In this document: positions 1 to 5,100 of the stretch, piece after piece
Layout of the letters: every line of letters begins with the position of its first letter
Numbering within the stretch: the first letter of the stretch is position 1
NCBI GenBank assembly: GCA_013139395.1
Contig: WTAX01000372.1
Coordinates: 1-7,006, forward strand
DNA length: 7,006 nucleotides
From: Gammaproteobacteria bacterium
Lineage (GTDB): Bacteria > Pseudomonadota > Gammaproteobacteria > GRL18
Reading direction: 5' to 3'
The notes under the pieces: model-generated
Told to the model about the DNA's origin: nothing
Database searches by the model: none
The model's input: only the letters and a program-made list of their open reading frames with translations
Made by a program: the position numbers and the translations under genes

Positions 1-164
1 TCATGATGCGCGTCACTGAAGGCAAACCTAATAAAGTGATTGCCCATGAACTCAGTGTCAGCATTAAAACCGTTGAGGTTCATCGTGCCCGGATGATGGA
101 AAAGATGGAAGCCGGTTCTGTTGCTGAATTAGTTAAAATAAGCCTGCTATTCACTCAACGTTAA
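1..164 (+). CDS. FixJ-type response regulator, C-terminal DNA-binding end (5' truncated)
   Basis: Only the last 53 codons are in the window, in the frame that begins at base 3, ending in TAA at 162-164. The visible part is the second half of a LuxR/NarL-type helix-turn-helix: a G-K-P-N-K-x-I-A turn into the scaffold helix, the recognition segment V-S-I-K-T-V-E-V-H-R-A-R, and the M-x-K-M-x-A-x-S-x-A-E-L-V tail. The EVHRAR...KM combination is typical of the FixJ/TtrR/StyR branch of two-component regulators rather than of NarL or quorum-sensing LuxR proteins. By family, an N-terminal phosphoacceptor receiver domain should lie upstream, with a sensor kinase probably nearby; neither can be seen. 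The protein would act as a cytoplasmic, phosphorylation-activated transcription factor. No terminator follows directly; the first good one is at 444-495, so read-through into the downstream region is possible. The target pathway cannot be told from this fragment. Confidence 0.9.
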   Translation, partial: MMRVTEGKPNKVIAHELSVSIKTVEVHRARMMEKMEAGSVAELVKISLLFTQR

Positions 165-224
165 TAATTTAAAATAAAAATAATCACTTATCTTGCTGTT
201 TTCTATAGAATTTATAGGCACCTC

Positions 225-239
225 TAGGGATATCCCCTA
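225..239. promoter_or_regulatory. TAGGG-N5-CCCTA dyad, possible response-regulator site
   Basis: Two inverted half-sites, TAGGG (225-229) and CCCTA (235-239), flank ATATC; the core GGGATATCCC (227-236) is itself a perfect 10-base palindrome. It lies 60 bases downstream of a FixJ-type regulator gene, and regulators of this fold bind short inverted half-sites as dimers. Its centre is about 60 bases upstream of the transcription start predicted from the -10-like TATTAA at 281-286, a usual position for an activator. The dyad is seen directly; that this regulator binds it is inference. Confidence 0.35.
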
Positions 240-260
240 TTAAAAAGAAAAATTACCCAA

Positions 261-286
261 TTACATCGTTTTTAGTTTTTTATTAA
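261..286 (+). promoter_or_regulatory. Weak candidate promoter for the 293-495 transcript
   Basis: A -10-like TATTAA (281-286) is preceded by TTACAT (261-266) with only 14 bases between them, so the -35 match is poor. That would fit an activator-dependent promoter driven from the dyad at 225-239. The predicted start is near 293. The surrounding sequence is AT-rich, so chance -10 matches are likely and the call is tentative. Confidence 0.2.
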
Positions 287-293
287 AGTACCC

Positions 294-315
294 GCTTCGA
301 AGCAAATGACTTGCT
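294..315. repeat. Overlapping palindromes GCTTCGAAGC and AGCAA-N5-TTGCT
   Basis: GCTTCGAAGC (294-303) is a perfect 10-base palindrome. Its last three bases belong to a second dyad, AGCAA (301-305) / TTGCT (311-315) around ATGAC. In RNA the second dyad could form a 5-bp stem near the 5' end of the proposed small RNA; in DNA either could be an operator. The symmetry is seen directly; the role is unknown. Confidence 0.4.
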
Positions 316-399
316 CGGACAATAATAATAAAAAGTGATGGAACATTACTAAGAGCTTAAGGGATTCAAGGAAGGTATAAAAAAATTACGGAGATAATA

Positions 400-459
400 A
401 TGGCGGGGGAAGAGCGCCGTATAAGAATAATAATAATGGTTCTAAGGCAATATGACTGA
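400..459 (+). CDS. Candidate 19-residue small protein
   Basis: An ATG at 400 follows a GGAG Shine-Dalgarno (390-393) with a 6-base spacer, which is near ideal and better than the sites of several larger genes in this window. The frame runs for 19 codons (M-A-G-E-E-R-R-I-R-I-I-I-M-V-L-R-Q-Y-D) to TGA at 457-459. The product has a charged start, a short hydrophobic run I-R-I-I-I-M-V-L, and Arg and Asp near the end. It could be a small amphipathic or membrane-associated peptide, or a leader peptide, because its stop codon falls inside the left arm of the terminator hairpin and a translating ribosome would disturb that hairpin. The length is too short for coding statistics and I recognise no family. 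The three ATA codons come from the AAT-triplet tract, which may be selected as RNA rather than as protein. Confidence 0.25.
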   Translation: MAGEERRIRIIIMVLRQYD

Positions 460-495
460 CACAAAATAAATGTCTGTCATATTGCCTTTATTTTT
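444..495 (+). terminator. Strong intrinsic terminator
   Basis: The arms at 444-461 and 471-488 pair over 18 positions with a single T/T mismatch (457 against 475), leaving a 9-base A-rich loop (462-470). A U-rich tail, TTTATTTTTT, follows at 487-496. The orientation clearly serves the plus strand. Read on the minus strand the same hairpin is followed by a less T-rich run, so it may also stop the pentapeptide-repeat operon that ends at 524, less efficiently. Confidence 0.85.
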
Positions 496-523
496 TCTGC
501 TGCTTTTTTTCTTGCCGCTAAGC

Positions 524-898
524 TTATATCTTGTTCGTTTTTTTCTTCTTTTTCACCCGATTAACCCGTAAACGTGTACCATGCTCAAGTGATAAAAGAA
601 TCTCCTGTGCCGATATTTCCACAGGGAAATAAGTACCAGAAATTTTTGCTCCATTGATACTCGCGCCATCCAGTAATGAGCCCCTGAAATCAATTCCCCT
701 CAAGTCCGTCATGCGAAAGTAAGCACCTCTAAAATCCAGACCGACGGCATCAATTCCCTGCAGATCCAGAGAGCGAAAATCACAGGATTTTAAATTACAA
801 TATTCCCCTGCCTGTTTTTTAGCATTAAACTCATTAATATTACCTTCTCTGAGCAGTTGATACATGGGATCATGTGAGATTGCAGGTTCATTACTCAT
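524..898 (-). CDS. Pentapeptide-repeat protein
   Basis: A 124-residue protein with about eleven consecutive five-residue units from roughly residue 34 to 88 (for example C-D-F-R-S, L-D-L-Q-G, L-D-F-R-G, T-D-L-R-G, I-D-F-R-G, A-K-I-S-G). Leu, Phe or Ile at the centre of most units is the signature of the right-handed quadrilateral beta-helix fold. A short N-terminal helix (M-Y-Q-L-L-R-E-G-N) precedes it and a segment G-T-Y-F-P-V-E-I-S-A-Q-E-I follows; the tail is lysine-rich. The start at 898 is chosen over the in-frame ATG at 913 because GAGG lies 9 bases upstream and the start then sits 4 bases after the stop of the hotdog gene, whereas 913 would overlap that gene by 11 bases. It is the last gene of a three-gene operon. 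No signal peptide is seen, so it is probably cytosolic. Some pentapeptide proteins mimic DNA and protect gyrase, but those have longer arrays; no function should be inferred for this one. Confidence 0.85.
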   Translation of the reverse strand: MSNEPAISHDPMYQLLREGNINEFNAKKQAGEYCNLKSCDFRSLDLQGIDAVGLDFRGAYFRMTDLRGIDFRGSLLDGASINGAKISGTYFPVEISAQEILLSLEHGTRLRVNRVKKKKKTNKI

Positions 899-902
899 TT
901 GC

Positions 903-1490
903 CTATTCCTCATTCAAATTCGTAGTTGTTTTTTTTATTGTAGAACATTTATCATTAATTTTCCTGACCCGTTTAGACTTTTCCTGATCCGTTTTAGACA
1001 AAGGGGAAACATAACCTTCTGGTCGAATGGCCACCCGACAAGTCACCTGAGTACACAATTGTGCCTGTTGATCATAAAATGCATATTCAAAAACAGGATT
1101 GGCACGCCCTCTTTTCTGCATTTCTTCTGTAATATCAGCAAGTTGCTGCTCAGAGAAATTGAAGTGCAAATCCAGATCAGTTCGCCCTTCACGGATAAAA
1201 TTAATTTGTAAGTGTCGTGTCCATACTTCACAGCCGGGAAACGCTTTGCTGCAAGCCAAAGCAGCAATGGGATCAGCCAACGATGCCTGAAAGCCACCGA
1301 ACATGCCTCCGCCTGGATTTTTCGACAGACGTGTTAAAGGTAGTCTGATACGCACTATTTTCCATAGCGGATCCATTTCCAGTATTTTAATCCTCATTAA
1401 CCAGAATGGCGGATAATATTTAAGGCGATGGGCACTTTGAGGTTTAAATCTATATAATTTGAACAATGATAAAAAATTAGGCCAGTGCAT
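903..1490 (-). CDS. DUF4442 hotdog-fold protein, putative thioesterase
   Basis: 195 residues. The region from about 20 to 157 looks like the DUF4442 branch of the hotdog (PaaI/YiiD-like) superfamily: a Y-Y-P-P-F start, a basic first strand, then N-P-G-G-G-M-F-G-G-F at 59-68 and S-L-A-D-P at 70-74, where PaaI-type thioesterases have an H-G-G motif and a helix carrying an acidic residue. A strand W-T-R-H-L-Q-I-N-F-I-R follows. By family it could hydrolyse or bind an acyl-CoA or acyl-ACP thioester, but the usual His is replaced by Met/Phe here, so activity is uncertain. The tail after residue 165 is rich in Lys and Thr and probably disordered. The ATG overlaps the stop of the upstream DUF2835 gene by one base (TAATG), which suggests translational coupling; only a weak GGAACGGG-like site precedes it. 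No membrane segment or signal peptide is evident. Confidence 0.8.
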   Translation of the reverse strand: MHWPNFLSLFKLYRFKPQSAHRLKYYPPFWLMRIKILEMDPLWKIVRIRLPLTRLSKNPGGGMFGGFQASLADPIAALACSKAFPGCEVWTRHLQINFIREGRTDLDLHFNFSEQQLADITEEMQKRGRANPVFEYAFYDQQAQLCTQVTCRVAIRPEGYVSPLSKTDQEKSKRVRKINDKCSTIKKTTTNLNEE

Positions 1491-1714
1491 TAGTTTGCTA
1501 CCCGTTCCATACTAACCATCTTGTTATTATCATCAAATACAAGTCTAAAACTACCACTAATACCGGATTGGCTGATATGTTTTTGTAAGGCGTTGGCGGG
1601 AAATTCAATAATCCGCCCGTCAACCGTTCGCACTCGAACAGTATCTACCTCTCCCTGATAATAACGAAGGTATTCCTGCGCACTGATTTCAAGTCGAAAA
1701 CGAATTTCGTTCAT
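1490..1714 (-). CDS. DUF2835 family protein
   Basis: A 74-residue protein that matches the small DUF2835 family along its whole length: F-R-L-E-I-S-A-Q-E-Y-L-R-Y-Y-Q-G at the N-terminus, V-R-V-R-T-V-D-G-R-I-I-E-F-P-A in the middle, and the closing strand G-S-F-R-L-V-F-D-D-N-N-K. The family is uncharacterised and common in Gammaproteobacteria. The layout suggests an initial helix and a small beta-sheet fold, soluble and cytosolic. It is the first gene of the operon, about 29 bases downstream of the start predicted from the promoter at 1750-1778. No convincing Shine-Dalgarno precedes the ATG (CGGTG lies about 12 bases upstream), so initiation may be modest. The following gene begins within its stop codon. 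Confidence 0.85.
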   Translation of the reverse strand: MNEIRFRLEISAQEYLRYYQGEVDTVRVRTVDGRIIEFPANALQKHISQSGISGSFRLVFDDNNKMVSMERVAN

Positions 1715-1749
1715 TAAATAAACACCGTGAAGTTATCTCAACATCATTG

Positions 1750-1778
1750 ATTATAATATTTTTTTCATTGTTATTGAA
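1750..1778 (-). promoter_or_regulatory. Sigma70-like promoter of the DUF2835-DUF4442-pentapeptide operon
   Basis: Reading the minus strand, the -35 is TTCAAT (1778-1773) and the -10 is a perfect TATAAT (1755-1750), separated by 17 bases. The predicted start is near 1743, giving a leader of about 29 bases before the DUF2835 ATG. The -35 lies in the palindrome shared with the divergent promoter. Confidence 0.55.
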
Positions 1779-1785
1779 TTTCAAT
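1773..1785. repeat. 13-base palindrome ATTGAATTTCAAT spanning both -35 regions
   Basis: ATTGAA (1773-1778) and TTCAAT (1780-1785) are exact inverted copies around one central base. The left arm supplies the -35 of the minus-strand promoter and the -35 of the plus-strand promoter starts one base inside it. A factor bound here would cover both promoters. The symmetry is certain; because the region is AT-rich and the site doubles as -35 sequence, an operator role is only suggested. Confidence 0.4.
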
Positions 1786-1801
1786 TTTTTTGAACTATAA
1801 T
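1774..1801 (+). promoter_or_regulatory. Sigma70-like promoter of the SAP-domain gene
   Basis: TTGAAT (1774-1779) and a perfect TATAAT (1796-1801) are separated by 16 bases. The predicted start is near 1808, leaving a leader of about 75 bases before the ATG at 1884. This leader shows no strong stem-loop by eye. The -35 overlaps that of the divergent operon promoter, so the two probably compete or are co-regulated. Confidence 0.6.
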
Positions 1802-1883
1802 TGCCCCGTAGAATACATCCTAAGTACTCATTGCAAGCTATCTTTACAATAAAATAAACGACCCATAATAAGGAAATACATCA

Positions 1884-2084
1884 ATGATAATGCCCGACAT
1901 CAGAAAAATTGCCACCAAACTCGATATAAAAACCAGTAAGCTCAATAAAACAGCTCTAATAAGAAAAATTCAAACGAGCGAAGGTAATTTTGACTGTTTC
2001 GCCACTGCCACCAGTAACTATTGCGATCAGGCTGATTGTATTTGGCGAACAGATTGTTTGAAACTGGCTAAACAAAATAAATAA
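1884..2084 (+). CDS. Small SAP-like domain protein with four cysteines
   Basis: 66 residues. Residues 3-33 (M-P-D-I-R-K-I-A-T-K-L-D-I-K then K-L-N-K-T-A-L-I-R-K-I-Q) form a helix-turn-helix of the SAP / Rho-N type, known in other proteins as a DNA- or RNA-binding module. The second half carries cysteines at 38, 47, 52 and 58, in C-F-A-T, Y-C-D-Q, D-C-I-W-R and D-C-L-K contexts, a spacing that could bind one metal ion. Short proteins with this SAP-plus-Cys pattern occur in several proteobacteria and, as far as I know, have no assigned function. The start at 1884 is preferred over the ATG at 1890 because AGGA (1871-1874) is then 9 bases upstream instead of 15. The gene is probably monocistronic, transcribed from 1774-1801 and ended by the hairpin at 2132-2155. 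A nucleic-acid-binding role is inference from the fold. Confidence 0.8.
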   Translation: MIMPDIRKIATKLDIKTSKLNKTALIRKIQTSEGNFDCFATATSNYCDQADCIWRTDCLKLAKQNK

Positions 2085-2125
2085 GCAGCTGCAGGCTTTT
2101 TTCATACGATACACTCAATAGTTAC

Positions 2126-2165
2126 AAAAAAGCAGAAACTTAAGAAAGTTTCTGCCATTTTTTCT
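2126..2165. terminator. Bidirectional terminator between convergent genes
   Basis: A perfect 10-bp stem, GCAGAAACTT (2132-2141) against AAGTTTCTGC (2146-2155), has a 4-base loop. On the minus strand it runs directly into six T (2131-2126), ending hrpA; on the plus strand it is followed by CATTTTTTC (2156-2164), ending the SAP-domain gene. The last codons and the TAA of hrpA lie inside the hairpin, so a ribosome finishing hrpA would cover the forming stem. Confidence 0.85.
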
Positions 2166-5100
2166 CTAAGCGTTTTACCGAAACAGGCTGGGATGTTTTT
2201 AACTCCTGAGCAAAAAGTGAAATTCTTAACTCTTCAATTAACCAGCGATACTCATCAAGTTCTGCTTCTGCAAAATACAAACTATCCGGCGTCTTTTTTT
2301 CATTTTTCAGCAAGGTCTTCTTTTTTTCATATTTTTCCCATAAGGGAGTAATTTGTCCCTGATTCAAGCCATCCCTGCGATAATCACTTCTGGCTTTCTC
2401 CAGGCGGGCACTCATACCTTTAAAATAGCGCGGCAGACGTTTTAACCACTTTAACGGTGTTTGTGCAATAAAGCCTTTATAAATCAAATGACTTTGCTGG
2501 CTTTTAATGTCAGATAAAGTATTCACCAGATTAAAAGGAATATTGCCTTTCAATTGTTTTGCCAGCACTTGATTGGCCTGCAGTGCATTCAGAACTGATT
2601 GACTCACATCGATGCTATTTTGCTGTAATTTTTCTCTGACTGAACAAAGCAGTTCATTAAATGCGTGCTGGTCACGAATTAAATTAATCGTTATCGCACC
2701 CACAGCATCTTTAGCGGCTGATTCACGGATCGCATTCAGCAAAATCCCGACCACAAAATCCTGTTTCAAATCATTACATGAGCCATAAGGTGTATACAAT
2801 AAACAGGCCTTATCAATATTCGTCAACTGTTTTTGTATCTGCTTTAATTCTTTATTCAATGCCAGTTGTAATAATCGAAAAATACCCTGACCATGATTAT
2901 AGTTTGCGGTTTTTTCCTGATCATAAAGCTTAATGGCCACACTATCACCCTTATCCTGTAGTGCAGGATACAGCGTCATAGTCATTCCATGGCGCTCAAT
3001 TATCTGCTGCTGCGCTAAAGCATCAAAGTCCCAGGATAAAATACCCTCACGTTCAATTGACTCATCCACAGCCTCATCCAGCTGCTCCAGTGCCTGCTCA
3101 CCCCATTGCTGCTTTAAGCGGGATAAGTTACGACTGCTGTCAAGTTCGTGACCCTCTTTATCAATGATCTTAAAGTTCATTTTCAGGTGTTCCGGCACCT
3201 TTATTTCAAAATCAGTATGAGTGTCCTTAGCCATTTGATGTTGCAGTTCATTAAACAGCGTATAAGACAATTTGCCTTTAAGAAAATCAAGCAGCTGTTC
3301 GCTCAGTTTGCCTTCACGATAATTTTTTTGCTCCAGAAAAACAGTGACTGTATCAGGCACAGGCACCAGCTGCTTACGGATCACTTTAGGCAAGGCGCGT
3401 AATAACAGTGTTATCTTTTCACGGATCAGACCCGGTACTAACCAGTCAAATACAGTTTCATCAAGCTGATTAATCACTGCCAGAGGAAAAGCCACGGTAA
3501 CACCATCCAGTGCATGACCGGGTAAAAAATGATACTCAAGCGGCAGTTGCAGTTCGCCGCTCATAATATGTGCAGGATATAGTTCATCAGAAATATGATC
3601 GGCATCTTTTTTTAATAAATCCGCCTGTTTTAAATACAAATAACCGACGTCTTTTTTTTCTATGTTTTTACGCCATTGTTCAAAAGCGGCTCGGCTATAG
3701 ATAAAACCTGCCGGCTGACTATGGGCAATACGCTGTTGATAAAACTCAAAAATAGCCAGATCATCAACCAGTAAATCTTTACGCCGTGACTTATGTTCCA
3801 GATGCTCCAGTTCATTAATCAGAGCAAGATTATAGTTAATAAAACGCGGTGTTTTACGGCTTTGATCTTTATATTCCCCTGTCACTAAGGCATCACGAAC
3901 AAAAATTTCCTGAGCGACTTCGGGATCAATCGGGCCGTAGTTTACTTTCTTTTTCGCATTAATCACTAAACCATAAAGACTGACCTTGCTCCAGGCTGAT
4001 ACCTGCCCAGATTTTGCTTCCCAAAAGGGTTCATAGTAGTGATGCTTCAACAGATGCTGCGCCTGCTGTTCTAACCATAAGGGTTCTATGCCGGCCACTA
4101 TTCGAGCATAAATGGCAGAAGTTTCCACAATTTCTGCCGCCATAAGCCACTTTGGTTTGCGTTTATACAGGCGTGAACCAGGGAAAATACCAAAACGAAT
4201 ATTACGCGCCCCAAGATAGGTGTTTTTTTCTTCTTTAAAACCAATATTGCCCAAAAATCCCGTTAACAGTGCCTGATGAATAGCGGCGTAATCCAGCTTA
4301 TCTTCGTTATTTTTAGCAGCATCCGCAGTTAAGCAATTAAAGTCATAAACACAACTCAGGTCATTAAAACGAAAACCTAATTCTTTAGTTTGTGTATACA
4401 ATTGCTGATAAAGTTCACGCCACTCACGCATACGCATAAAAGAAATAAAATTAGCCTGACAGTATTTGCGTAATTTATTCTGCGACAAGTGTTTTCGCTG
4501 TGCTTCATAGCTCACCCACAAATTGAGAAAACTAATAAAGTCTGATTTTTTACTGGCATATTGCGTATGTTTTTCATCTGCCGCCTGTTGTTTATCTGCC
4601 GGTCTTTCTCTGGGCTCCTGACAACTCAGAGCAGAAGCAATGATCAGTATTTCTGAGAGTACATTCTGCTGTTCTCCGGCAATAATGACTCGACCGATTC
4701 TGGGATCAACCGATAGTTTAGATAAAGAACGGCCAATGGCAGTTAATTGGCGCGAAGAATTAATGGCACCCAATTGTTCCAGCAAAAGAAAACCATCATT
4801 AATCTGTTTGGCAGAGGGTTTTTCTAAAAATGGAAACTCTTTAATATCACCCAGTTTTAATGACAACATCTGTAAAATAACCTGAGCAAGATTCGTTCTG
4901 AGTAATTCCGGCTCGGTATAACCCGGACGTTGATTGTGATCATCATCACTATAAAGACGGATGGCAATACCATCACTCACCCGCCCGCAACGACCACTAC
5001 GCTGTCTGGCAGAAGCTTGTGATACTTTTTCTATGGGCAAACGCTGAATTTTATGGCGTACACTATAACGGCTGATACGAGCCAGCCCCGTATCAATGAC

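Larger units (their letters stand above)
293..495 (+). ncRNA. Candidate small regulatory RNA (or small-protein mRNA) with AAT-triplet tracts
   Basis: This stretch has no conventional gene but ends in a strong intrinsic terminator (444-495) that needs a plus-strand transcript to serve. Within it are two runs of A-R-N triplets, at 321-335 (AAT AAT AAT AAA AAG) and 424-438 (AAG, then four AAT), with a shorter ATAATAAT at 394-401. Repeated A-R-N triplets are the known ligand of the distal face of the RNA chaperone Hfq, and a stem followed by a U-rich tail is the known ligand of its proximal face. A 5-bp stem-loop could form near the 5' end (301-315). The 5' end is inferred from a weak -10. Alternatives are a 3' untranslated region of the upstream regulator, or the mRNA of the 19-codon reading frame inside it. 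I recognise no known RNA family here. Confidence 0.35.

Noticed and set aside
165..300. Sigma54 promoter or known riboswitch in the spacer after the response regulator
   Set aside because: GGCAC at 217-221 has no GC at the spacing a sigma54 promoter needs, and I could not match a known riboswitch core by eye.
321..439. AAT-triplet tracts as a CRISPR or tandem-repeat array
   Set aside because: The runs are only three to five triplets of simple sequence with no regular spacers.
899..913. Longer start for the pentapeptide-repeat protein at 913
   Set aside because: It would overlap the upstream gene by 11 bases and lacks its own ribosome site; GAGG is correctly placed for the start at 898.
864..1211. 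115-codon plus-strand reading frame
   Set aside because: It lies antisense to the hotdog and pentapeptide genes, its translation has no domain-like pattern, and it has no ribosome site; it is a shadow of the real genes.
1043..1297. 84-codon minus-strand frame inside the hotdog gene
   Set aside because: Alternative frame of a well-supported gene, with low-complexity hydrophobic content typical of shifted reading.
2084..2102. AAGC...GCTT followed by six T just after the SAP-domain gene as a terminator
   Set aside because: The stem is only 4 bp around an 8-base loop; the 10-bp hairpin 30 bases further on is far stronger.
2933..3402. Two plus-strand frames antisense to hrpA
   Set aside because: Ser/Cys-rich and Phe/Ile-rich translations typical of the antisense strand of a long helicase gene; no start signals.
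4640..4885. 81-codon plus-strand frame antisense to hrpA
   Set aside because: It covers the conserved helicase core on the other strand, which explains its openness.
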